Of a stretch of DNA of 64,000 nt, positions 37,581-46,165 are shown one piece after another (position 1 is the first letter of the stretch; every line of letters starts with the position of its first letter). The translations under genes and the position numbers were made by a program. Origin of the DNA: Actinacidiphila alni (GTDB lineage: Bacteria; Actinomycetota; Actinomycetes; Streptomycetales; Streptomycetaceae); the NCBI RefSeq assembly GCF_900112845.1, contig NZ_FONG01000009.1:124001-188000 (forward strand). Reading direction: 5' to 3'. The notes beneath the pieces are model-generated. The model was not told the DNA's origin. It did no database searches and was given only the letters and a program-made list of their open reading frames with translations.

Positions 37581-38615
37581 TCAGCGCCCGCGGCGCATGC
37601 GTTCGCCGACCTCGCCCTGGTCGGTCTCCCACCAGGGGCGGGTCATCTCGGGTACGGGCGGGGCGGCCGGGGATGCCGGGGATGCCTGGGCGGCGGACGG
37701 GGCCGGGACGGCGGTCGCCGCGGCGAGTGCCTCGCGATCGAGGCGGGCGTCGAGTTCCGCGGTCTTCTCGCGCTCGGCGCGCCACCATTCGAAGAAGACC
37801 AGGATCAGGAAAGGCAGGGCGACGAGTTCGGCGAGGGTGAGCATCAGGCCGCCGCCGAGCAGTTGGTCGTGCTGGACGCTCGGGCCCCAGGTGCGGGGGT
37901 GGGCGGCGTACCAGTGCCCGGCCACCAGGGTGCCGCTGGTCATGACGACGATGCCGGGCACGGAGTCGAAGAGGCCGTCGAAGAAGACCAGCGCGGCCCG
38001 CACGGGGTGGCCGCACCAGGACGGCAGCAGGTCCTGGCGGCTGAGCATCGGCAGCACGAACAGGCAGCCGGTGAGCAGCAGTTGGAGGTGCATCAACTGG
38101 AGCACCAGGCCGTTGCCGAGGGCGGTGGAGAAATACGGCGTGAAGTAGATCGTCAGCTCGGAGGCGAGTACCAGCACCGAGCTGACCAGCGGATACATCA
38201 GCAGTCGCACCGCACGGCCGGAGAAGGCGCGGCGCAGCCGTCCGTCGGGGGCGGCGAGGGCCAGCGGGTCGCCGAGGGCGAGGCCGAGCGGCGCGAACAG
38301 GTCGAGCAGGATGTTCTGCACGGCGGCGGGCCAGAACAGCACCCGGTCGTAGACGGCCAGCGACGACATCGTGGCGACCACGAGGGTGCCCAGACCCAGG
38401 ACGTAGAAGGCGGCGGTGCGCCACAGCGGCCACCGCTCCCCCGCGCGCCGCTTGCGCCGTACGCCGAGCCCGTACGCGACGCCGAGCAGGACGACGACGG
38501 TCAGTGCCACGGCGTCGAGCCGCCAGTCGTCGAAGTACCGCGCGCCGGTCAGCTCGGGGAGCGCCGTGGGGTGCGGGGCGCCCGCCCGCTGGGTCGCCAG
38601 GCTGCTCGCCACCAT
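37581..38615 (-). CDS. Cytochrome c oxidase assembly protein, CtaG (caa3) family
   Basis: A 344-aa polytopic protein with about seven transmembrane segments and a Pro/Ala-rich cytoplasmic tail of 60 residues. Family features are the early helix with LTVVVLLGVAYGLGV, VQNILLDLFAPLGLALGDP, and the His-containing QLMHLQLLLTGCLFVLP and HDQLLGGGLML helices that suggest copper handling. Related Bacillus CtaG is needed for caa3 oxidase formation. GAAGGGCACGG precedes ATG 38615. It shares a role with ctaA and ctaB elsewhere in this window. Confidence 0.85.
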   Translation of the reverse strand: MVASSLATQRAGAPHPTALPELTGARYFDDWRLDAVALTVVVLLGVAYGLGVRRKRRAGERWPLWRTAAFYVLGLGTLVVATMSSLAVYDRVLFWPAAVQNILLDLFAPLGLALGDPLALAAPDGRLRRAFSGRAVRLLMYPLVSSVLVLASELTIYFTPYFSTALGNGLVLQLMHLQLLLTGCLFVLPMLSRQDLLPSWCGHPVRAALVFFDGLFDSVPGIVVMTSGTLVAGHWYAAHPRTWGPSVQHDQLLGGGLMLTLAELVALPFLILVFFEWWRAEREKTAELDARLDREALAAATAVPAPSAAQASPASPAAPPVPEMTRPWWETDQGEVGERMRRGR

Positions 38616-38675
38616 CCGTGCCCTTCCGTGCCACCGTCCGCTACGGGGGCCACGGTAGACCTCGGGCCGTACGGC

Positions 38676-39671
38676 TCAGCGCACAGGGGTCGCGGGGCGC
38701 TCCTCGTCGGCCGCCTCGCCCTCGGCCGCCGCCTGCCGCTTGGACGCGATCAGGCTGGTGACGGTGGTGACCGCGAGCACGACGACGATGACGCCGAGCG
38801 AGACCGGGATGGAGATCTCGGGCACGTGCACCCCGGATTCGTGCAGCGCGTGCAGCACCAGCTTCACCCCGATGAAGCCGAGGATGATCGACAGCCCGTA
38901 CGACAGGTGCACCAGCTTCTTCAGCAGGCCGCCGATCAGGAAGTACAGCTGGCGCAGGCCCATCAGGGCGAAGGCGTTGGCGGTGAAGACGATGTACGGG
39001 TCCTGGGTGAGGCCGAAGATCGCGGGGATCGAGTCGAGCGCGAAGAGCACGTCGGTGGTGCCGATGGCCAGCATCACGACGAGCATCGGCGTCATCAGCC
39101 GCTTGCCGTTCTCCCGGATGAACAGCCGGGTGCCGTGGTAGCGGTCGGTGGACGGTACGCGCTTCTCGACCGCCTTGAGCAGCCGGTTCTCCTCGAACTC
39201 CTCGTCCTCCTCGCCGGAGCGGGCGTCCTGGATGAGCTTCCAGGCGGTCCAGATCAGGAAGGCGCCGAAGAGGTAGAAGATCCAGGAGAAGTTGGCGATG
39301 ACGGCCGCGCCGGCCGCGATGAACACCGCCCGCAGCACCAGCGCTATCAACACGCCGACCAGCAGGACGCGCTGCTGGTACTGCGACGGCACCGCGAATT
39401 TGGACATGATCAGGACGAAGACGAAGAGATTGTCGACACTCAGCGACTTCTCGGTGATGTAGCCCGCGAAGAACTCGCCGCCGGGCTCACCACCTGCGAA
39501 GACCAGCAGGCCGAGCCCGAAGAGCCCGGCGAGCACGACCCAGACGACCGTCCAGATCCCCGCCTCTTTCACGGAGACGTCGTGCGGATTGCGGCCGATG
39601 ACGAAGTCCACGGCGATCAGGGCGATCAGTCCGGCGATGGTGAGCGCCCAGAGGGCGAGGGAGACGTCCAC
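38676..39671 (-). CDS. TerC-family integral membrane protein
   Basis: A 331-aa TerC/Alx-type protein with about nine membrane spans. Motifs are SLSVDNLFVFVLIMSKFAVP near the N-terminus and IGTTDVLFALDSIPAIFGLT in the middle, the acidic metal-path residues of the family (manganese or calcium export, tellurite resistance). The frame opens at 39698, but GTG 39671 has GGAGGACCT directly before it. It lies downstream of the TerD-FtsK-like gene, 224 bp away, with an AT-rich stretch (39795-39830) that may contain its promoter. Confidence 0.88.
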   Translation of the reverse strand: MDVSLALWALTIAGLIALIAVDFVIGRNPHDVSVKEAGIWTVVWVVLAGLFGLGLLVFAGGEPGGEFFAGYITEKSLSVDNLFVFVLIMSKFAVPSQYQQRVLLVGVLIALVLRAVFIAAGAAVIANFSWIFYLFGAFLIWTAWKLIQDARSGEEDEEFEENRLLKAVEKRVPSTDRYHGTRLFIRENGKRLMTPMLVVMLAIGTTDVLFALDSIPAIFGLTQDPYIVFTANAFALMGLRQLYFLIGGLLKKLVHLSYGLSIILGFIGVKLVLHALHESGVHVPEISIPVSLGVIVVVLAVTTVTSLIASKRQAAAEGEAADEERPATPVR

Positions 39672-39895
39672 AGGTCCTCCGGCGAATGGATACGGCAACT
39701 GTCAGCGTCGTCGCTGCCGGAGGAGCGCACCACTCGACGCCGTCCGTTCAGCGCCGGCCAACCGTCGGTGGACCCCTCCGCACCAAGAACAGTACACGAT
39801 TTACCCATGGAATAGTAAAGATTCGTACAAGCGTGCAGCTCAGTGGCGGTTTACCCGGAGGAAGGCCGCGCGCCCGGGGCTCGGGACGGGAGCCG
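39672..39895. other. Intergenic region with an AT-rich patch before terC
   Basis: The segment near 39795-39830 is markedly AT-richer than the rest of the window and carries TTTAC (39800-39804) and its complement GTAAA (39815-39819) as a small inverted repeat. It is a plausible site for the terC promoter or a regulator. I could not assign a riboswitch. Confidence 0.3.
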
Positions 39896-41866
39896 TCAGG
39901 CCCCGTACGCCGGCCGCGCCGCCGCGATCTGCCGCAGCACCTGGGTGAGCACCTGGCTGCCGGGCGGCACGAGCGACGGCTCGAAGGTCCAGGCGTGGCC
40001 CACCCACGGATCGGCCAGGTGGTCGCTGGGCAGCGGGGTCAGCCGCAGCAGCGAACGCCACAGCGGATCGAGGACCGGCCCGTACGCGGACGCGTCCTCC
40101 CGGTCGGCGACCAGCAGCAGATGCACCCCGGCCCGCGGCCCCTCGTCGGCGAGGTAGCGCAGCTGGTTGACCGCGCGGTCGTCGAAGCCGTACGGGAATT
40201 CGTTGACGATCAGCAGCTGCTCCGCGGTGTCGAAGCCGGGCGGCAGCGAGTCCGCGGCGCCGCCGCGCAGCGCCATCTGGAGCAGGTCGACCCGCTCTGT
40301 CAGCCGGTTCAGCACCTCGCCGACACCCGCGACGCCCGCGGCCGGCGGCGGCATGGCGAGCGCGCCGGTCGCGCCGAGCGGCGCGAGCGCCTTGCCGCCG
40401 GAGCCCGCCGGGTCCAGGGCGTGCACGGCGAAGCCGCCGACCGGATAGGAGGCGAGCAGCCGGGCGGCGATCGCCACCGCGGTCTCCATCGCCAGGCCGC
40501 GGTCCTCGGAGCTGTCGATCCACAGGCCGCGGTCAAGCGGCAGCCGGGCCAGCAGCGGAATGCGCAGCTCGGGCGCCTCCGGCAGGGTCAGCGCGCCCAG
40601 GCGTACGGCCAGCGGCGGCTGGTCCGGCACCCGGTAGGCGTGCCAGACCGGGTTCTCCCAGCCGGCGAAGGCCGCGGGCAGCGCGGGCTCGACGACCTCG
40701 GCCTCGGCGGTGAGCTGCGCCAGGTCGCGGTCGAGTACGGCGCGGGCCTGGTCGACCAGCGCGAACTGGCGGGCCTGCGCCTGGTCGCGGGCGGCCTCGG
40801 CGGCGGGGCCGCCGCGGGTCCTGGGGTCGGCGAGCAGCCGGTCCAGCTCCTGCTCGAAACGGGACTCGGCGAAGTCGACGGCGCTGCGGTAGGCGGCGAC
40901 GGTACGCGACAGATCCTCGAACATGCCCCAGACCTGATTGTGCAGCCGCTCCTCCATCGACCAGCCGGTGGCGTCGCCCGCGACCGGTGTGTGCGGGGTG
41001 CCCGGCTGACCGCTGCCCTGGGCCGCCGCGGGTTGCGGCGGCTGCGGCTGTGCGGGGGTCGCGGGGGTGTCGTACGGCGATCCGGACGGCGTGCGGCCGG
41101 GCGGCTGCGCGGGCGGCGGGGTGGACCTGCGCCGCGGATGCCGGTAGTCGACGGGGCCGGAGGAAGCGGGGGCTCCGGAAGAAGCCGAGGACGACGGCGC
41201 GGCGGGGGCACTCTGCTGAGCGGCGCCCTGCGCGGCGGTGGCGGGCGGCCGGGGCGAGGTGACCGTACGCGGCACGGGCGGCAGGTCCACGGAGCGCGAC
41301 AGCTCCCGGCCGACGGCCTCGTCGATCGTCGCGGCCACGGCGGCGGCGTCGGGCACGCCCTGGTCGAGGAACAGCGCGGGCAGGCCGCCCTGGTACCCCT
41401 GGCCGACCGCGCGCACCTTCCAGGCGCCCTGCCGCCGGTACAGCTCGATGGCCAGCAGTGCCGTCTCGGCGCCGAGTCCGGTGATGGTGAAGGCGGCGAT
41501 GGCGGCGCCCTCGGTGGTGGTGACGGCCAGGTGCGGGGCGGGGGCGGCGCCGAAGGCGGCCGGGGCGCCGGGGCGGCCTGCCGCGCCGGGCAGCGCGAGC
41601 AGCACATGCACACGGTGCACGGCCGGCGGCATCGCGCCGAGGTCCACCGCGAGCCGGTGCTCGGCGGCGGCCTGCCGCGGCACCTCGATGCCGGGGAGCT
41701 GCGGCACACCGGGGTGGGCGAGCCACTGCGTGCTGTCGCCGACGACCCGGCCCTGCTCGTCCCCGAGGCTGACCGCGGCCACCACGGGGGTGCCCGCCGA
41801 CACCCGGATCTCCATCCGGGTGCCGGGCAGCGGATGGTTCTGTCCCCGGACCAGTTCGGCCGTCAT
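39896..41866 (-). CDS. TerD-domain protein fused to a degenerate FtsK/SpoIIIE-like ATPase domain
   Basis: A 656-aa two-part protein. Residues 1-180 are a TerD-type calcium-binding-fold domain (MTAELVRGQNHPLP, AIELYRRQGAWKVRAVGQGYQGGL). A Pro/Gly/Ser linker follows to about residue 310, then a coiled segment and a C-terminal P-loop-like domain. At the Walker A position the sequence is RGLWIDSSEDRGLAMETA, with no GxxGxGK; the Walker B-like strand is LLIVNEFPYGFDD. The ATPase is thus probably inactive and used for binding. It sits between TerC and TerD, implying a membrane-stress complex. ATG 41866 replaces the upstream ATG 41890. Confidence 0.75.
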   Translation of the reverse strand: MTAELVRGQNHPLPGTRMEIRVSAGTPVVAAVSLGDEQGRVVGDSTQWLAHPGVPQLPGIEVPRQAAAEHRLAVDLGAMPPAVHRVHVLLALPGAAGRPGAPAAFGAAPAPHLAVTTTEGAAIAAFTITGLGAETALLAIELYRRQGAWKVRAVGQGYQGGLPALFLDQGVPDAAAVAATIDEAVGRELSRSVDLPPVPRTVTSPRPPATAAQGAAQQSAPAAPSSSASSGAPASSGPVDYRHPRRRSTPPPAQPPGRTPSGSPYDTPATPAQPQPPQPAAAQGSGQPGTPHTPVAGDATGWSMEERLHNQVWGMFEDLSRTVAAYRSAVDFAESRFEQELDRLLADPRTRGGPAAEAARDQAQARQFALVDQARAVLDRDLAQLTAEAEVVEPALPAAFAGWENPVWHAYRVPDQPPLAVRLGALTLPEAPELRIPLLARLPLDRGLWIDSSEDRGLAMETAVAIAARLLASYPVGGFAVHALDPAGSGGKALAPLGATGALAMPPPAAGVAGVGEVLNRLTERVDLLQMALRGGAADSLPPGFDTAEQLLIVNEFPYGFDDRAVNQLRYLADEGPRAGVHLLLVADREDASAYGPVLDPLWRSLLRLTPLPSDHLADPWVGHAWTFEPSLVPPGSQVLTQVLRQIAAARPAYGA

Positions 41867-41946
41867 GTCCGCCGCCCCCGTTCCCGTCATTCGTGTGTGA
41901 TGGTCCGTCCCGCGGGCCGGGTGTTCCCCTTCGCGGGCCGGGCTGT

Positions 41947-41986
41947 CCCGGGACCGGCCGCCCCCGTACGGCGGTCCGGTCCCGGG
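41947..41986 (-). terminator. Terminator after terD
   Basis: A 16-base arm (41947-41962) pairs with 41970-41986, with one bulged T and a seven-base loop, directly after the terD stop codon. Confidence 0.6.
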
Positions 41987-41992
41987 GGTGCC

Positions 41993-42571
41993 TCAGAGAG
42001 CGGGCAGGATGGCCGGGATCAGGTCCTGGAACGTCCGGCCGTTGGCGGGCGTGCCGATGGCCGTCATCGACCAGCCGCTCGCGCCGCGCTGCACCTTGGC
42101 CATGATCTGCGCCGTGTACTGGCCGCCGCCGGTCAGCGTGTAGCGGGCCAGCTCCTGGCCGTTGGTCTCGTCGACGAGCCGGCAGAAGGCGTTCTGCACC
42201 TCGGCGAAGGTCTGGCCGGTGAAGGAGTTCACCGTGAAGACGATCTGGTCGACGTGGACCGGCACCCGCTGGAGGTCCACGAGGATCGACTCGTCGTCGC
42301 CGCCCTGGCCCGCGCCGCCGACCAGATTGTCGCCGGTGTGCCGGACGGAGCCGTCGTCACTGGTCAGGTGCTGGAAGAACACCACGTCGACCGGCTGCTT
42401 GTCCGCGAAGAGCACCGCGGAGGCGTCGAGGTCGATCTCCCGGGTCCGGGAACCGAAGAGCCCGCGCCGGGGCGCCGCCTGCCAGCCCAGACCCATCCGG
42501 ATCGCCGTCAGCGACCCTCCGTCGGACTTGCTCAGGCTGATCTTCTGGCCCTTGGTCATGTTGACCGTCAC
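41993..42571 (-). CDS. terD: TerD-family protein
   Basis: A 192-aa TerD protein, calcium-binding and part of tellurite/stress 'ter' systems. It shows KGQKISLSKSDGG at the N-terminus, the acidic metal sites DDGSVRHTGDNLVG and GQGGDDESI, and QTFAEVQNAFCRLVD plus QRGASGWSMTAIG near the end. GTG 42571 has GAAGGGGACAGC before it; the ATG at 42652 is rejected because it would translate through a tandem repeat and the -10 region. It has its own promoter region with two 21-base repeats. Confidence 0.9.
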   Translation of the reverse strand: MTVNMTKGQKISLSKSDGGSLTAIRMGLGWQAAPRRGLFGSRTREIDLDASAVLFADKQPVDVVFFQHLTSDDGSVRHTGDNLVGGAGQGGDDESILVDLQRVPVHVDQIVFTVNSFTGQTFAEVQNAFCRLVDETNGQELARYTLTGGGQYTAQIMAKVQRGASGWSMTAIGTPANGRTFQDLIPAILPAL

Positions 42572-42584
42572 GCGCTGTCCCCTT

Positions 42585-42626
42585 CCACCCGTATGTGCGG
42601 TTGTGCCACCCGTTTGTGCGGTTGCC
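42585..42626. repeat. Two tandem 21-bp repeats in the terD leader
   Basis: The units at 42585-42605 and 42606-42626 (starting CCACCCGT) agree at 18 of 21 positions. A TAGGGT -10-like box lies just upstream on the minus strand (42636-42631), so the repeats would cover about +1 to +40 of the terD transcript. They could be two operator copies or a structured leader. Confidence 0.6.
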
Positions 42627-42734
42627 CCGCACCCTAACAAGACGCCGCGCAACGGTATCCCGGTTCGCCGCGTGACAAATTCCGGCCGGCTTCCGGCCGA
42701 CGCGTACCGGTCACTTCCCTGCGATTCCCACGCG

Positions 42735-44831
42735 TTACGCCATGCCCGCTTCCCTCATCTGACGCAACTCCTTCTTCAGTTCGCCCAGTTCGTCGCGCAG
42801 CCGGGCGGCCACCTCGAATTGCAACTCGGCCGCCGCCGCGTGCATCTGGTCGGTGAGCTGACCGATGAGGTCGGCCAACTCCTCGGCGGGCAGCGTCTTC
42901 CCGGTCCGCTTCTCGCCGGGCTTCGCCGACAGCCCCGGCACCGGCGCCTTGCCGCGCGAGCGCTGCCGTCCGGAGCCGAGCAGTTCCTCGGTGTCGGCGT
43001 CCTCGCGGGCGAAGGAGTCCAGGATCCCGGCGATCTTCTTGCGCAGCGGCTGCGGGTCCACGCCGCGTTCCTTGTTGTACGCGATCTGCTTCTCGCGGCG
43101 GCGGTTGGTCTCCTCGATGGCCTTCTCCATCGCCGGGGTGATCTTGTCCGCGTACATATGGACCTGGCCGGAGACGTTACGGGCGGCGCGGCCGATGGTC
43201 TGGATCAGCGAGGTGCCCGAGCGCAGGAAGCCCTCCTTGTCGGCGTCGAGGATGGCGACGAGCGACACCTCGGGCAGGTCCAGGCCCTCGCGCAGCAGAT
43301 TGATGCCGACCAGGACGTCGTACTCGCCGGCGCGCAGCTCGCGCAGCAGCTCGACGCGGCGCAGGGTGTCGATGTCGCTGTGCAGATAGCGCACCTGGAT
43401 GCCGAGTTCGAGCAGGTAGTCGGTGAGGTCCTCGGACATCTTCTTGGTGAGGGTGGTGACCAGGACGCGCTCGTCCTTCTCGGTGCGCAGCCGGATCTCG
43501 TGCACCAGGTCGTCGATCTGACCCTCGGTGGGCTTGACGATGACCTCGGGGTCGACCAGGCCGGTCGGGCGGATGATCTGCTCGACGACGCCCTTGGTGC
43601 GCGACATCTCGTAGTTGCCGGGGGTCGCCGACAGATAGACGCTCTGGCCGACGCGGGTGAGGAACTCCTCCCACTTCAGCGGCCGGTTGTCGAGCGCGGA
43701 CGGCAGCCGGAAGCCGTGGTCGACCAGGGTCCGCTTGCGGGACGCGTCGCCCTCGTACATCGCGCCGATCTGCGGCACGGTGACGTGCGACTCGTCGATG
43801 ACCAGCAGGAAGTCCTCGGGGAAGTAGTCGATGAGGGTGTCGGGCGCGGAGCCGGCCTCGCGGCCGTCGATGTGCCGGGAGTAGTTCTCGATGCCGGAGC
43901 AGGTGCCGATCTGCCGCATCATCTCGATGTCGTACGTGGTGCGCATCCGCAGCCGCTGGGCCTCCAGCAGCTTGCCCTGCTTCTCCATCAGCGCGAGCTG
44001 CCCCTCCAGCTCCTTCTCGATGCCGGCGATCGCGCGTTCCATCCGCTCGGGACCCGCGACGTAGTGGGTGGCGGGGAAGACGTAGATCTGCCGGTCCTCG
44101 GTGATCACCTCACCGGTGAGCGGGTGCAGGGTGTAAAGCGCCTCGATCTCGTCGCCGAACATCTCGATCCGGACGGCCAGCTCCTCGTAGACCGGGAAGA
44201 TCTCGATGGTGTCGCCGCGCACCCGGAAGGTGCCGCGGGTGAAGGCCAGGTCATTGCGCGCGTACTGGATGTCGACGAATTTCCGCAGCAATTGGTCGCG
44301 GTCGATGACGTCGCCGACATTGAGCCGCACCATGCGGTCGATGTACTCCTGCGGGGTGCCGAGGCCGTAGATGCAGGAGACGGAGGCGACCACCACGACG
44401 TCGCGCCGGGTCAGCAGCGAATTGGTGGTGGAGTGCCGCAGCCGTTCGACCTCCTCGTTGATGGAGGAGTCCTTCTCGATGTAGGTGTCCGTCTGCGGGA
44501 CGTACGCCTCGGGCTGGTAGTAGTCGTAGTACGAGACGAAGTACTCGACCGCGTTGTTCGGCAGCAGCTCGCGGAATTCGTTGGCGAGCTGGGCGGCGAG
44601 GGTTTTGTTGGGCGCCATCACCAGGGTGGGGCGCTGCAGCCGCTCGATCATCCACGCGGTGGTGGCGGACTTGCCGGTGCCGGTCGCGCCGAGCAGCACG
44701 ACGTCCTGCTCGCCGCCGCGGATCCGCTTCTCGAGCTCGTCGATGGCAGCGGGCTGGTCGCCGCTGGGCTGGTAGGGGCTGACGACCTCGAAGGGCGCCA
44801 CACTGCGTTCGATGTCTGATACGGGCCGCAT
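42735..44831 (-). CDS. uvrB: Excinuclease ABC subunit B
   Basis: The damage-verifying helicase of nucleotide excision repair. The 698-aa protein has [13 protein letters not shown], Walker [16 protein letters not shown], the beta-hairpin [20 protein letters not shown] in motif II, and a C-terminal UVR motif that contacts UvrC ([23 protein letters not shown]). The open frame runs to 44942, but ATG 44831 matches the family and lies six bases after a perfect RecA-NDp -10, so the mRNA is predicted leaderless and damage-inducible. Confidence 0.96.
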   Translation of the reverse strand: MRPVSDIERSVAPFEVVSPYQPSGDQPAAIDELEKRIRGGEQDVVLLGATGTGKSATTAWMIERLQRPTLVMAPNKTLAAQLANEFRELLPNNAVEYFVSYYDYYQPEAYVPQTDTYIEKDSSINEEVERLRHSTTNSLLTRRDVVVVASVSCIYGLGTPQEYIDRMVRLNVGDVIDRDQLLRKFVDIQYARNDLAFTRGTFRVRGDTIEIFPVYEELAVRIEMFGDEIEALYTLHPLTGEVITEDRQIYVFPATHYVAGPERMERAIAGIEKELEGQLALMEKQGKLLEAQRLRMRTTYDIEMMRQIGTCSGIENYSRHIDGREAGSAPDTLIDYFPEDFLLVIDESHVTVPQIGAMYEGDASRKRTLVDHGFRLPSALDNRPLKWEEFLTRVGQSVYLSATPGNYEMSRTKGVVEQIIRPTGLVDPEVIVKPTEGQIDDLVHEIRLRTEKDERVLVTTLTKKMSEDLTDYLLELGIQVRYLHSDIDTLRRVELLRELRAGEYDVLVGINLLREGLDLPEVSLVAILDADKEGFLRSGTSLIQTIGRAARNVSGQVHMYADKITPAMEKAIEETNRRREKQIAYNKERGVDPQPLRKKIAGILDSFAREDADTEELLGSGRQRSRGKAPVPGLSAKPGEKRTGKTLPAEELADLIGQLTDQMHAAAAELQFEVAARLRDELGELKKELRQMREAGMA

Positions 44832-44837
44832 GTCACC

Positions 44838-44860
44838 ACCGTACGACCCCCCACTGACAA
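44838..44860 (-). promoter_or_regulatory. Perfect RecA-NDp (PafBC-type) promoter of uvrB
   Basis: On the minus strand TTGTCAGTG (44860-44852), eight bases, then TACGGT (44843-44838), then six bases to the uvrB ATG. It matches every specified position of TTGTCRGTG-N8-TANNNT. The geometry places +1 at about the A of the start codon. Confidence 0.78.
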
Positions 44861-44878
44861 TCGGCCGGGCCCGGACGC

Positions 44879-44958
44879 GGCGGCGGGCGTGGAGCGAGCC
44901 ATGGGCGGGCGGCGGGCAGGCGGCGGGCGTGGAGCGAGCCATGGGTGGGCCGCGGGCT
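44879..44958. repeat. Two tandem 40-bp repeats between uvrB and the AbiEi-like gene
   Basis: GGCGGGCGTGGAGCGAGCC followed by ATGGG(C/T)GGGC occurs twice with a 40-base period. The first 32 bases differ at one position. The copies lie downstream of the AbiEi-like gene and upstream of the uvrB promoter. Confidence 0.65.
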
Positions 44959-44996
44959 GGCGGCGGGTGGTGGTCCGACCGGCGCGGCGGTGGCGG

Positions 44997-45995
44997 TCAG
45001 CCCGCGCCGGGGAAGACCGCGATCCGGTCGACGGGCCCGTACGGGCCGCTGTCCAGGGCCTCCCGCAGCGTGCCCGCGACCTGTCCAGGGCGGGTGGTCA
45101 GCGCCTCCGGCGGCACGGTGAGCACCCGCAGGCCGAGCCGGGCGAGCCGTTCGTGTCCTTCGCGGGCGGCGGGCACGGCCGCGGCCATGGCGAGCACGAC
45201 GCCCTCGCGCGGCCAGTACGCGTCGGGTGCGCCCAGATAGCCGCCGTCCAGCCGCAGCACCGGGCGCCACAGCGGCGGCCGTACGCGGCTGCCGCGGACC
45301 AGCGCGCGCAGTGGTTCCGGGACCGGGCCGCGGGCCTGGGCGCGCAGGTCGCGCAGTGTTTCCGGCACGCCCGCCTTGGCGGCCAGCGACTCGGCGGCCA
45401 GTTCCTCGGCCAGCGTCTCCAGCCGGACGCGGCGCTCGGTGACGGCCTCGGTGAGGACGGCGCGCAGCCACAGCGGGTCGCAGGAGGCGCGGACGGCGTC
45501 CACGATGGCGCGGGTGAGCGGCGCGACGGGCAGCCCTTCCGCGTAGTGGGCGCCGCCGATCGCGGCGGCGTGGTGCACCCGGACCCAGGTGTGGGTCCGC
45601 ACGGTGCGGTCGCGCGGCACGAGCACATCGACGATCCGGCCGCCTGCGACCGGTTCGAAGGGCGCGCGGCCCACCCCGTGCAGGGCGAGGGCGGCGGCGC
45701 CGGTCAGCACGGCGCCGCCGTCGGCCGGGTCGGCGGCGGCCGCGGGGTCCGCGGCGCCGGCCGAGGGGTGGCCGGCGTAGGCGAGGGCGGCGCGGCAGCG
45801 CTGGTCGGCGGTGAGCGGCCCGGGGCCCAGCACGACGACCTTGGGCAGCACCCGCTGCCACCGGCCGCCGGGCGCGCACAGATTGCGGACGGCGCTCGCG
45901 GGCACGCCGACCGCGGCGAGCTGCCCCGTGGTGGCCACCCGGTGCTGGGCGCGGGCGAGTTCTGCGAGCGCGTCGGCGTAGTCGGTTCGCGTCAT
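44997..45995 (-). CDS. AbiEi-antitoxin-like protein with a degenerate nuclease-like C-terminus
   Basis: A 332-aa protein. The N-terminal 60 residues form a winged-helix pattern (HRVATTGQLAAVGVPASAVRNL) like the AbiEi/AbiGI N-domain. A middle domain follows (LTGAAALALHG; PVAPLTRAIVDAV). The C-terminus resembles the DUF559/Vsr-like fold in layout (RLARLGLRVLTVPPEAL), but the acidic catalytic residues expected there are missing. No AbiEii nucleotidyltransferase toxin is adjacent, so this is an orphan family member rather than a toxin-antitoxin pair. ATG 45995 is used; the frame is open to 46079. Confidence 0.6.
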   Translation of the reverse strand: MTRTDYADALAELARAQHRVATTGQLAAVGVPASAVRNLCAPGGRWQRVLPKVVVLGPGPLTADQRCRAALAYAGHPSAGAADPAAAADPADGGAVLTGAAALALHGVGRAPFEPVAGGRIVDVLVPRDRTVRTHTWVRVHHAAAIGGAHYAEGLPVAPLTRAIVDAVRASCDPLWLRAVLTEAVTERRVRLETLAEELAAESLAAKAGVPETLRDLRAQARGPVPEPLRALVRGSRVRPPLWRPVLRLDGGYLGAPDAYWPREGVVLAMAAAVPAAREGHERLARLGLRVLTVPPEALTTRPGQVAGTLREALDSGPYGPVDRIAVFPGAG

Positions 45996-46135
45996 GGCGG
46001 CCACTTTTCCCCGGGTGACCGTCTCGTCACCTGTTGTGACGGAGTCGGTACGGGACCCCGACCCGGCCAGGACAGTCATACGATCGGCCCGGCCCGCCCC
46101 GGTGCCGCCGTCGCGCCGACGGCCGCGCGGCCCCG

Positions 46136-46158
46136 TTGTCGTACCCCCGTCCTACGCT
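46136..46158 (+). promoter_or_regulatory. RecA-NDp-like promoter of ogt
   Basis: TTGTCGTAC (46136-46144), eight bases, TACGCT (46153-46158), then seven bases to GTG 46166. The first six bases of the upstream half, the spacing and the -10 fit TTGTCRGTG-N8-TANNNT; the last three bases differ. The same TTGTCGTAC nonamer occurs before polA. Confidence 0.5.
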
Positions 46159-46165
46159 GGACCGC

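Noticed and set aside
39672-39895. yybP-ykoY-type manganese riboswitch before terC
   Set aside because: TerC genes sometimes have one, but no matching conserved loops could be recognised in this stretch.
42572-42652. N-terminal extension of terD to 42652
   Set aside because: It would translate the tandem repeats and the predicted -10; GTG 42571 has a good Shine-Dalgarno and the family N-terminus.
44832-44942. N-terminal extension of uvrB to 44942
   Set aside because: It would translate the promoter and the 40-bp repeats; conserved UvrB starts at 44831.
44997-45995. Complete type IV toxin-antitoxin system
   Set aside because: Only an AbiEi-like protein is present; the flanking genes are uvrB and ogt, with no nucleotidyltransferase toxin.
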